DNA from: Luscinia megarhynchos
Lineage: Eukaryota > Chordata > Aves > Passeriformes > Turdidae
Reading direction: 5' to 3'
Length of the DNA stretch: 64,000 bases
NCBI GenBank assembly: GCA_034336665.1
Contig: CM067592.1
Location: forward strand, 52,442,473 to 52,506,472
Numbering within the stretch: position 1 is the first letter of the stretch; each line of letters begins with the position of its first letter. The notes beneath the pieces were generated by a model. It ran no database searches, was not told the origin of the DNA, and saw only the letters and a program-made list of their open reading frames with translations. Below, in pieces: positions 13,185 through 22,072 of the stretch. The translations under genes and the position numbers were made by a program.

Positions 13185-14778
13185 CAAGAAGATAGCAAGT
13201 GCCTTGATACTAAGTAGGTGCCAGAACAACATTAGCTCAAGCCCTATATAATAATTGTACTCTTTACCTCTCTGTTGAATAGTCAAAAGTACAACTCGAG
13301 AGCTGCTGGTGTAACTGTGTTGCATTAAAAATTCACTAAGGTCGAGAAGTGTGTGAAACATTTCCATGGAATTTGTTAAATTCTGTTCCATATTGTATCG
13401 TGGCAAGGCTCCTTTAAGTATGAAGGAGTTTTATTCCTCTTCCACATTTCTGCTAGGAAGCAGCTATATTCTACATTTGAAGAGAGTTTTTGAGTGAGCT
13501 GAAATTTCTAGATTTTTGGTTGAGACTAACACTATATGCTGAAATCTAACATAAATCCTAGCACTCCAGTTTGCTGTTTAGGACTGGATTTCTGAACACT
13601 GGATAATATACATTCCAAACCACATTTGGGATATTATGTGTTCTCAATTAAAATATTTCTAGATATATCAATTAAAATTTTCAACACTGCCAAACTTAAA
13701 CTTTATTATAAAGCTCCTGTAGTGCCACAATGAAATTTAAAAATAATTTTAATAATGAAATATTGTCCCATATTTTAAGCGTCACTATATATTATAGTAA
13801 ATATATTCTTAAAGCAGGTGGAAATACGGGTTTGAAGTGTTAGTTGAATGTAAAAACTTGTGTTTTCTCTTATGTCACCCTTATAGAAGAATGCTTTGCC
13901 TAAGTGGGGGTAAACCAGGTTGAACTATACCCTGTTTGCAGAAGTTACAGGCTGGAGAAGTTACCAGATGGAGAAGGGTGGGTCATACTGCTTTTGAAGG
14001 TGTTGAAGACTGTTGAGAACAGCCTGGTTTCTTCAGACCCAAATCTATACATTCTGAGGAAGTGAAGAACAAAGTTTCCTGACAGAGTGTGGCAGATGTG
14101 GCAGACCAAGCACCTGATAAAGGAACCATCTCATGGTATTAACTGGCACCTTATCTGAAGTGTCTGACTGAAAGGCTGCTGGGCTGGCAGAGCTGGCCCA
14201 GAAACCTAAGACTCACCATCAATCCCAGTCCTACTTTTAAGAGCAGGATCTTCTAACATACCCCTTTCTAGGGGGCATGTGTGGAGATTCCTCCTTAGAG
14301 AGTAAGAGGTATTATCCCACAGTCATTGGTATGGGTGAGTAACATCAATCTCTACTTAATAATTATTTTAATATCATTGTTTCAGTATTACTTTAAAAAT
14401 GTGCATTCAATTACACCTATTACACCTAACTTTTAGACATAAAACACTGATGAAGTCTGGGGCTAGGCTTAGATCCATGTGCACCTAGACTCCTCTCTGA
14501 GAAGAAGTGTAGAAAACACAGTGGCCCTTTCTGCACCTCATGAGTCAAAGGGAGAATCTCCCCTATAAATCTTGTCCAAAACTTCCATTTTGTCTGCAGT
14601 AAGCCCGTTATAGAAAACAATATGATAAAGGATAAACGATAAGGGATACTCTAAACATACATAAAAGATCATAAATGGTAAAGAACACTCTTTAAATTTA
14701 TGTTGAAAATATGCTAGCAATATTAAATTTTCCCAGGAAGGCTCACTCGCTTATACATGTGGATTTCTGTGTCTGTTT
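13185..14778. other. Non-coding DNA 5' of the provirus; possible older LTR-like part
   Basis: No coding segment is recognised. The part at about 13900-14340 is less AT-rich than its surroundings. It shows a faint resemblance to sequence at 18440-18545 on the far side of the provirus (a CTCCT-containing block followed by a GTGAGT-type word). This could mean an outer or longer LTR, but the match is too weak to annotate as one. Confidence 0.3.
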
Positions 14779-15010
14779 TGACAATTTGCTGTGTGTTCAT
14801 TTCTGCATCTGTCACAGATTTATGCCATAGAGGCAAAAGGCACCTGTACTACCACTCTGTGTATGAGTTAATCAAGTGGGTTGAATGTAGCCATGGAGTG
14901 GACTGTGGCTGAGGCTCTCAGCCCCTTACCCAACAAACAATATTTGGCACAGGTTCCAAAGAAGGTAAAGCCCTCCACAGTTACAGGAAGTAAAGGAGAG
15001 AAAAACTAAA
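14779..15010 (+). repeat. Left terminal direct repeat, probable 5' LTR remnant
   Basis: This block aligns imperfectly with 17980-18215. Shared anchors are ATTTATG followed by ATAGAGGCAA (left about 14818, right about 18016), a TTAATCAAG / TCAATTAAGC pair, a GGTTCCAAA / GGCTCCAAA pair and a downstream purine-rich AAACTAAA / AAACCTAAA pair. Direct repeats flanking retroviral coding segments are most simply LTRs. No certain TATA box, primer-binding site or TG...CA ends could be fixed, so the extent is approximate. The strong divergence between the two copies implies an old insertion. Confidence 0.45.
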
Positions 15011-15197
15011 TTTGGAAGAATAGATGGAAATTATGCTCATGCAAACCCCGTACCTGCTAAACTCATGCAAATTAGGAAATTAATAGTGTCTCCAGAGGAC
15101 TGGCATGGTGATATTTGGGGTGATCTTTATGACGAAGGAAAAGATGATTTCTTGTTTTCCCTCAGGTTCCTCTGAATATGAGACCCATCATTAAAGG
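15011..15197 (+). pseudogene. Pre-protease remnant of the provirus
   Basis: Between the left repeat and the protease lies a short coding-like stretch. One frame reads through SPEDWHGDIWGDLYDEGKDD (about 15091-15150). A neighbouring frame then leads toward the protease with RPIIKGDTLRF. This suggests the end of gag or the start of the pro region, but no capsid or zinc-knuckle motif (CxxCxxxxHxxxxC) is visible. The rest of gag appears deleted. Frame changes make it non-functional. Confidence 0.4.
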
Positions 15198-15363
15198 AGA
15201 TACACTTAGATTCCAGTTGGTCACCAATGACAGTCAATAAAATTTCCAATAGATACACTTAGATTCCAGTTGGTCACCAATGACAGTCAATAAAATTTCC
15301 AATAGATACACTTAGATTCCAGTTGGTCACCAATGACAGTCAATAAAATTTCCAATAGATACA
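15198..15363 (+). repeat. 53-bp tandem triplication at the protease N-terminus
   Basis: Three 53-bp copies start at 15198, 15251 and 15304. They are identical base for base and are followed by seven more bases of the unit (AGATACA, 15357-15363). The unit covers the strand leading into the protease active site, so the last partial copy supplies the Asp codon of DTGA. Since 53 is not a multiple of three, each extra copy changes the frame. AGATACA at both original edges looks like the microhomology that seeded the duplication. Complete identity inside an otherwise decayed element points to recent expansion, or to an assembly error. Confidence 0.97.
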
Positions 15364-15720
15364 GGTGCACAATATTCAAACCCAGCACATGGTACTGAGA
15401 AGACATTGGTGTGATCTGAACAGAAGGGAATGAAAGTCACTGAAGTAAATGGAGCACATGGTATTCACCAAACCACAGAAGCTAATTTGTGGCTCTGGGG
15501 AGAGAAGCACAAACTCTCTATTTGCTTCGTAAGTAAAGAGCATAATAAAAATATTTGGGGGTTTGATGTTTTGCCGTGGTGCTTTCCAGATGGTCCCGTG
15601 GGGTTCTTCAGTATAAGTGCCACCCACAGCCCTGGCAGAAACTATGAGGCTACAGTGCAGATAATCCAACCAGTTTCTGCACTGCCAATTCAAAAATTAC
15701 CTATGTTCCATAGCATATGA
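15358..15720 (+). pseudogene. Retroviral aspartic protease remnant leading into RT
   Basis: The frame opens on DTGAQYS (codons from 15358), the catalytic aspartate motif of retropepsins, preceded by IKFPI in the same frame. A stop codon interrupts it at 15412. An ATG-started open stretch then runs from 15430 to its stop at 15718-15720. It contains IWGFDVLPW, which fits the C-terminal 'G-x-D-x-L' segment of retroviral proteases. It ends with a QPVSALPIQKL-type stretch like the linker into reverse transcriptase. The real enzyme cleaves Gag and Gag-Pol as a dimer. Here the stop and the adjacent triplication rule out function. Assignment rests on motif order, and the family is unknown. Confidence 0.72.
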
Positions 15721-15932
15721 TTCCTGATATCTGTGCTGTGGAGCAAAATGTATTTTCTGATGTATTAGCAGCCTTAGAAAAATGGCACAATGTTTACATA
15801 ACTCAATCCCCACACAGTTCGTGGCCAGTCCAAAATCCAGATGGGAGACAGCACCTAACAAGTGATGACACACTACAGAAGTTGCCCTTTCATACACTAG
15901 AAGCAGCCTGTGCAAATCAGAGGACAATTTAA
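15717..15932 (+). pseudogene. Reverse transcriptase N-terminal fragment
   Basis: This segment is in a different frame from the protease part, so a frameshift lies near 15718. It contains SSWPVQNPDGRQHLT, which matches the retroviral RT fingers pattern 'SP(W/V)xPVxKPDGxWRxTxDYR' in order and spacing. It is followed by LQKLPFHTLEAA, where the family has the 'LNxxTxPxxxxVP' stretch. The upstream QSPHS fits the 'xxSP(F/Y)N(S/T)P' strand. The frame stops at 15930-15932, before the palm YxDD motif, which was not found nearby. It is therefore only the first part of RT and is inactive. Confidence 0.68.
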
Positions 15933-16874
15933 TTTTATGTATGCATTCCTGGAGTGGATTGCTGCTGCAGGAGTTGCACAAATACCTTTGGTCAGAAAAC
16001 GGTCTGCCTGCTTGACAACTAACCAAAGAACATATGAGAGTTTCCCAATTACAGATGCCTTTGAATTCAGATCTGTTGGCATTACAAAAACTTCATAAGT
16101 TTTCACCAATTCTGACTGCATCTCTCCTCACCAGAGAAACACCAAAGTAAGGTGTTAACTGATGCCACAGCAAAAGGGCATTATGAAGCTGCTGCATGAA
16201 TCATTGCAGCTGGCAGACAAAAGCAGGATATGGTGGACGTAGCACGTAAGTAGGAGTATAAGGACCATTGTTTTGCAGCACCAAATGGAGTAAAAATTAT
16301 ATGTATATATGTAAACTTCTATTCTGTATGGGTCGGTGCCACAGGATGACAGAGGGCATCACTGAACTGAGAAAGAAAGTGATCTCCAGTCTGGGGAAAT
16401 ATATCTTCACAATCATTACTAAATATACCCAGGAAAGCACCAATCAAAATATGATAGGTGGAAATTAATGGGAAAGACAATAAAACAGGCTAAAAATGGA
16501 GCCAAAATATAGGTGAATTTACTAAAATGATGAAAATAAAAGTAGGAACTCCTTAAACACCCAGTGATGTCAGCTGGGGGAATAGTTACACGACCATTTG
16601 TGTCAGGAAGGTAAAAAACCTGCATTGTTTTGTTGCACAGAGGAATGTTTGGCCCAGAGATAGTTACTGCGCAGTGGATTTTTCCTTCTTCCTAATAGGG
16701 TGACACTCTTCTCTACAAAAATGTCTTTATTTTCCCTTGCAGCACCCTAGAGGATGGCAGGTGAAAGTTCTGTGTGTGTGTCAGTCCAGACCCTGACAAT
16801 GCCACTTCTCCAAACCAGTGATTGAAGAACCCTAGAATGACTATGATCTAAAGCTCACATTAGGTGCACCAGTA
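15933..16874 (+). other. Unresolved interior of the provirus
   Basis: About 940 bases between the RT piece and the envelope-like piece. Short frames occur (62 codons at 15910-16098, 66 codons at 16268-16468), but no RNase H, integrase HHCC or DDE motif was recognised. A good 3' splice-like site (TTTTCCCTTGCAG, ending about 16742) lies about 130 bases before the first envelope-like frame. That is where a spliced env message would need an acceptor. This is inference only. Most of pol seems to have been lost here. Confidence 0.4.
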
Positions 16875-17138
16875 GTGTTGGAACACACTATGATGGCAGA
16901 AATTGAAATCTGTCCACCACTATCAATACTGATCAATATCTCTGCAATTGAGTCCACCTGCTCACCATTCCTGAATACATGTTATACAGGATGGTTAGCT
17001 GGATACACGGACAAACCCTGTTCTATCCAAAATTACCCAGGACAGATGTTTTGGCAGTACATAGTGCTTCAGCATACAGCACACACCCTACAATTGTGCT
17101 GGGATAAAATCACTCTAGACATGTCCTCTATCCATTAG
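16875..17138 (+). pseudogene. Possible envelope surface-subunit fragment
   Basis: An 87-codon open stretch with several cysteines and tryptophans (STCSPFLNTCYTGW, then DKPCSIQNYPG, then QLCWDKITLD) and one N-linked glycosylation sequon near the start (NIS). It lies between pol remnants and a clearer cysteine-rich envelope segment in another frame, and position is the main reason for the call. No hydrophobic signal peptide is visible at its ATG, so this is probably an internal piece rather than the true start. It could also be a chance frame. Confidence 0.35.
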
Positions 17139-17175
17139 TACGTAGATTATGGGCCCAATAAATGGGAGCAAATGA

Positions 17176-17433
17176 CAAACTGCTGGTGTTGATGCATGGG
17201 TTGAATGTGACCAACTGGCATTTATTTGTGAAAATAGTACCATTAAGTCCCAATGCATTTGTCTTGACACTCAACAATGTATTTGTCACTTTGAAATACA
17301 TCTTTATGAAACCCCTGAGATTGTAGTTGCATATACTGGAAATGGATGTGTTTGTATGAGAACCTCTTGTGATTCAATATTTACAGACAGCACGACTGTA
17401 GAAACATGTAATCACCAAAATATCCGTAATTGA
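17176..17433 (+). pseudogene. Cysteine-rich envelope-like segment
   Basis: Eighty-five codons are open between stops at 17173 and 17431, with no usable ATG at the front. Ten cysteines fall in spaced pairs, for example SQCICLDTQQCICHF and NGCVCMRTSC, with one NST glycosylation sequon. The same frame continues past the stop with NLTEIVGCDFNY and further stops. Dense paired cysteines after pol and before the 3' repeat fit a retroviral envelope glycoprotein near the surface/transmembrane junction. The exact subunit and family are not known. Stops at 17431, 17470 and 17494 make the gene dead. Confidence 0.5.
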
Positions 17434-17585
17434 AATCTTACTGAAATTGTGGGATGTGACTTTAACTATTGAGCTCCTGTCACAATCCACCAATAGCTAC
17501 AATCTAACTGCAGTTTGTTTCAAATGTTCCTGCCCACCTCCACTGGAAAGAAACTTAGTTTTGTAAGAATACAATTGTGATATGA

Positions 17586-17792
17586 TCACTTGAGCACCTT
17601 GCTGAAGAGAATCCAGAGCAGCAAACTATCCTGACTAACACCTATCTTCACAAAATGAAGATACACCGTGTCCTAGAAAGACTGGAATGGGATGGAGAAC
17701 ATAACTGGTGGGACATCAACTGCACGAACTTTGAATCTAAAGCTTCATCTGATTGTGGTTTTGTTAGCTTCAACATTATGCTTATTGATTAA
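17586..17792 (+). pseudogene. Envelope transmembrane-subunit remnant
   Basis: The frame changes again relative to the cysteine-rich part, and 68 codons are open from the stop at 17583 to TAA at 17790. It is rich in Glu, Leu and Lys at first (helical, heptad-like), then has EWDGEHNWWDINCTNF. A tryptophan-rich membrane-proximal stretch after a helical region is typical of class I retroviral transmembrane subunits. The membrane anchor that should follow is not convincing here: the frame ends with a short partly hydrophobic SFNIMLID. This is interpreted as a truncated, non-functional end of env. Confidence is moderate because it depends on context. Confidence 0.45.
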
Positions 17793-17979
17793 AATAATTT
17801 TATATGCAAAATTCTGATAAATCATAAAGCAAATGCTCCTTATTCATTATGATGAATTCCCCCATAATGGAATTAATAGTAATATTTCATACTAAGAGCT
17901 ATTTGCTTACTTTGGATCTGCAAGTGTGCAAACATAGTATATAATTAACATTAATTTTGGCACTTAAACTAAACAGTTT
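17793..17979. other. AT-rich spacer between env remnant and right repeat
   Basis: No coding or regulatory sequence is recognised. No clear polypurine tract was found here. Confidence 0.4.
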
Positions 17980-18215
17980 GTCAAATAATTGGATTCTTAC
18001 CACTGATCTGCCATGTATTTATGGTATAGAGGCAAGTGTTAACTGTACTATGCCTTTATGAATCAATTAAGCAGAGTGGCTGTATTTGTGGGCTGTTCTG
18101 TGACTTATGGGCCCCACTACTTAATCAAACTCAAAATGGTTGGTGAAGGCTCCAAATGAGGTACAGTCCTGAGTGGCAGCTGGGCCAATAAAGCCTCAGA
18201 GAAACCTAAAGGGGA
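17980..18215 (+). repeat. Right terminal direct repeat, probable 3' LTR remnant
   Basis: This is the imperfect second copy of 14779-15010 (anchors given there). It contains an AATAAAG polyadenylation-like signal at about 18186, which the left copy lacks in clear form. It ends with a purine-rich AAACCTAAAGGGGAG. That purine stretch could instead be a polypurine tract, in which case the true 3' LTR would start near 18216, and a TTTATAAAG box at about 18288 would be its TATA element. Both readings are open. Confidence 0.42.
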
Positions 18216-18560
18216 GCAAAATGACCTTATGAACATCAACACACTTGGGAGTGGAACCCCAATCATACAGCTAAGGGCTGTTTTTTCTTTATAAAGGAAT
18301 GAAAAAAACAAATAATTGTGGATACAGAGAGTTTTATGTGCACCCTTCCCACTGTAAGCAATTTGACCATGAGCCAGACACTGTATCCCATAAACCAAAT
18401 GACCTAAGTGAGCCTCCTGTGAGCTCTTCTTGCCTTTCAGTGTGGCTGGATGGTGGTGATCTCCCCCTGGAGCTGGGATAACTCTCAAGGTTGCTCCTCA
18501 AGGCAGAGACCTTTTGCCAATGACAGATATTTGAGTGAGCCCAGTATGAGTTCTCCCTAA
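18216..18560 (+). other. Possible 3' LTR continuation
   Basis: This moderately GC-richer block follows the right repeat. It has a TATA-like TTTATAAAG (about 18288) and later a CTCCT...GTGAGC stretch faintly like 14280-14340. If the purine tract at 18203-18217 is the polypurine tract, this would be U3-R. The overlapping frames here (123 codons on the minus strand, others on both strands) have no coding character. Confidence 0.25.
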
Positions 18561-21500
18561 ATTGCAACTGGACTGCACTCCAGGTGGCTCTGCTCGAGCA
18601 TCAGAGCCAAAGAGATGAGGAAAGGGAAATATATTTCAGGCTGCATCTTGCCTGTTGTCACTGGCTTGAGAGAATAGGCTTCTTCTGCAGTTTTGTGGGG
18701 ATGTTTTTTCTGCCTGAAAATCATCCTAGGATTTTACTGTATGGATCAGGTAATAAAATACCCAATGAAACTGGAGTCTGAAATCATGCACTCTTCAGCA
18801 ACTGGGAAATCAGATAAAAAACAAATAAAATATCCTGGAAATAACTATTAGAACTGAACAAAAGATTTGTAATTTCACTTTACAGCAGCACACATGAATG
18901 AGCAAACAGTTAATTTAGATCAATAGCATGTCAATGAATTTAAGGGCAGTACTGCAAAGAGTAGTCTGTAGTAGTCAAGTATCATGTTTTTCAACAAGCT
19001 ATCTCATTTAATGTATTGAATAGACATATTGTGAATGTACATTAAAAACTCATACAAGTGAGATATTTGTTTAGCCCTTAGAATGAGATATTTTCATGCT
19101 TTTAGGTATATGTTCTCATCATCTGTCACTGTGCTGACTGCAGTATATTAAAATTCATATTACAAACTCCATAGGATTTTTGTATTGTAGGCCTATATAC
19201 TTGTTATATTCCCTAAAACATGAATCCTTGTTTGTCCTTTTGCAGCCATATGAAATATTGTCTTAGATTCATCTCTGTCATTCATGATCTTCAAATACCA
19301 AGGCCATATTTTTTTTGCATGAACAGCAAATAGTTCAACACCCTGAAAAAAACAAAAAATTGTACCACCTTTTTTGTGCTTGATTATGATAACAGAAAGT
19401 TGACTTTTTTAAGAGCATGGATTTTCTGAGCAGAGAGGAATAAAATATGGTTGGTTTGAGCCTCTCCTGAGTCCCTGGGAAACATCTCAGTGATAAAAAT
19501 TTAATACATTTTTCTTTCCAAAAGGTTGTATCCTGATGCTTTTTTCTTCTCAGGGCTCATGAATAGCTGTATAGATCTATGACAAATGAAGGTCTATTTA
19601 TCTGGCTGCTGTGTTACTTGTCAAAGTAACTTAGAGAAAAAAAGTAGATTGAAGATAAATAGAATGAGACTAAGTTGCTTAAAGTGATGTGATTTTTGGA
19701 AAGTGCTGCACTTGTAACAGCTTTTATGGAATCCTTCAAACATGCATGTAATTATTTCTGCTTCTTGGATAAAACTGAAACTGCACTTTCCTATTTTTTA
19801 TATCTTTCATATTTCTAACATATAAAGTATATTGGAAGTAAAGTAACCTTATTTTTTCTGAGATTTTTTCCAGATAGACAGTATAACATTTTTTTTGTCT
19901 ATATAAGAGCTTTATTTTGACTTTCTTGTGAATTGGTCCATAGAAGTTAGACGTCTTTCACGTACATGTACAATGAGAGAAAGACTCCCTGGAAGTATAG
20001 ACAGAACTGTGATACAGCAGATTTTTTTATTTTTTTGCTGCCATTCAGTGCAGAGAGGCAGTATCTTCAGGTTAGTGCTTATGATAGTGCTTAGAAGTTG
20101 TCACCTAACTCAGGTGTCAGAGTTGGCATTGGTTGGTATTGTTTTCTCCTCATGGACAGCTGAAGGACCTGAGCTTCATAAGCAGGTCCATTAAGTTAAT
20201 TGTAAGTTTACATATTGTGGTGAACATTTAAAAATGAGAGTTACAAAATAGATTTGGTCCATGTGAGGAATTACAGATGCTCCTGAAATTTCAGCCATGG
20301 TAGAGCTTACTATGATGTGAGTGGTAAGATGGAAATTCATGGAAAGGCTGAGGAAAATACAGCTACCTAATGTGATGTCTTTCAAAAGGGCTAATGAAAG
20401 GCAGTGACATTACTGCTGAGCCTAAAATTCAATGCTCCTTAATTTAATTACCTTCAGGTAGTGAAGAACATAGGGCAAATCAAAATTTCAATTAATATTA
20501 TCCAACAGTTTGTGAAGTTGTCTACAAGCTTAACTTACATTTCATTTAAAGTACTGAGGCAGTATTAATGATTTTCCTGAAAACTGGTCTTAAATCAAAA
20601 TACATTTTACTGCATGGTTGATGCTTCACCAAAAATGGCTGGTCACATCCCAGAAAGTTTACAGAGAAATCAATGAGACAAAAGTGCTGGGAGAAATATT
20701 GTTTTTTTACAAGTGTGGAAGTATGCCAGAAAAGAATAAGACTATTTTCTTAAGTTTTGGAAATCTCTGTCCCAGAGGGCATTCACACATTCCCAGGTGT
20801 GAATTTACAGGTCTGAACTCTTTCTCCTTGGCCCATCATATTAAAATTTGGTCGAAGAAGTGAACAAAGTAATTCCTTAAGCCAAGATTAATTTCCCTTT
20901 GGGACTATTTTACTGTCTGTAATCTATCAGGTTTCCTGACCTTCAGAGAAATCACCTAAATAAAGAAGCCTGGACTTCAGAAATGTAAAGTATTTAGTCG
21001 TTCCATTAAACTTACAGAAATCAAAGTCCAAAAATGGTTTTAAAAGCATTCAGGAAATTATTGCAGAATCTAAAATTAGATGAAAAACAGAGGCAAGAGA
21101 AGGAAGTATGATGGTGATGAAGCAAGAAAACTTGTTTGTGATGTTTCTGTTGGTACATTTACACTGATGGTGCAATTGATGGTGTTAATTTTATGACTGT
21201 AGTGGACATTCCCCCTAGAATTTCTGAATCTAAAGAAAAATTTTTCTTATGGGGATGTTGGGCTAAAACTGTGCTGCAGACATGGAACATATAATCACTT
21301 TTTAGCAGGATAGGTTCCTTGTAAGTTGTTTGAAAGCAAGCTTTAATTTGACTTGTCTCCTGTGTTTTTGCATGAAAAGAAGCATTGTGATCATCACTGC
21401 CTTTCAGAGAAAGATCCTCCAGGAGCCAAAGTAAATGTTTTGAAGACTGTGTTATCATGCCATTGTTGGAGAAGGTGTTAAATTTCAGAATCTACTAGGG

Positions 21501-22060
21501 TTTTATGTGTGTGTGTGTGTGTTTGTGTTTTGGATTGGTTTGGATTGGTTTTTTTTGCTTGGTTTGGGGTCTTTTTTACTTGGCATTATTGGTTTCAATT
21601 TTTGTCATTAATTTGTTTTTCCTAAATAAACTAATAAACGTATAGTTTATTTAGAAAATTTGGATATTTCAAACAACTTTAATATTTTGGTTTGTTTGGT
21701 TTGGGTTTTTTTTTTAAAATTATTGTTTCTTTGTGAAGAACGCTGCCTGGCTAATTCTTTTCAGAAGGTGATTTATTTTATGGAAAGGAACCTCAGTGTT
21801 TCTGCAAGTACATGACTGATTGTTTTCTTCTCCACCTCATATGCTGTTACAACAGGTTTAATGATGCCATTTAATTTAGGGTTATTGTGCTAAGCAAGTT
21901 TAACGAGCCCGTTTGCTTGTGGCAGGGAGAACACTGCTTTCATCAGACCTCTAAAATATACATTGTGTCAAAGAACTGTAATTAATCTCTGCCATTGCTT
22001 CTGTATCATCAAAAGCATGCTTTAGGTCTATGTGATCCAAAAGAAATCCAGTTTCAGTTT
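18561..22060. other. Unique non-coding DNA, no gene seen
   Basis: Only short frames are present. A T/G-rich stretch at 21500-21720 contains a (TG)8 tract and repeated TGGATTGGTT words. The last 180 bases (about 21880-22060) are less simple and look like a possible conserved regulatory region. Confidence 0.55.
21506..21522. repeat. (TG)8 microsatellite with TGGATTGGTT duplication
   Basis: Eight TG units are followed by two tandem copies of TGGATTGGTT at 21531-21550. Short simple repeat, directly visible. Confidence 0.9.
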
Positions 22061-22072
22061 ACTGACGTCAGT
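22061..22072. promoter_or_regulatory. Perfect CRE palindrome
   Basis: ACTGACGTCAGT is a perfect 12-bp palindrome containing the full cAMP-response element TGACGTCA (22063-22070), the CREB/ATF binding site. A Bicoid/OTX-type TAATCCC follows at 22079-22085, and the surroundings contain ATTA cores. CpG-containing full CREs are uncommon in CpG-poor AT-rich DNA. Enhancer function is an inference, since a single site can be chance. Confidence 0.4.

Larger units (their letters stand above)
14779..18215 (+). mobile_element. Degenerate endogenous retrovirus (provirus remnant)
   Basis: A retroviral order of parts runs left to right: an LTR-like terminal repeat, a protease segment with a DTGA active site (15358), the start of reverse transcriptase (15717-15932), an unresolved middle, envelope-like segments (16875-17792), and a second copy of the terminal repeat. 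At about 3.4 kb it is well short of a full provirus. No gag, RNase H or integrase could be recognised, and RT stops before its catalytic YxDD region. Every coding segment is broken by stops or frame changes, so it cannot make virus proteins. Orientation follows the protease-RT-envelope order. Family assignment is not possible by eye, and the outer limits are approximate because the repeats are diverged. Confidence 0.75.

Noticed and set aside
13900..14340. Possible full 5' LTR matching 18220-18545
   Set aside because: Only a few short words align, so it is not enough to call. Noted as a possibility in the flanking entry.
18117..18488. 123-codon minus-strand frame at the right end of the provirus
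   Set aside because: It overlaps the terminal repeat and other frames on both strands, and has no motif.
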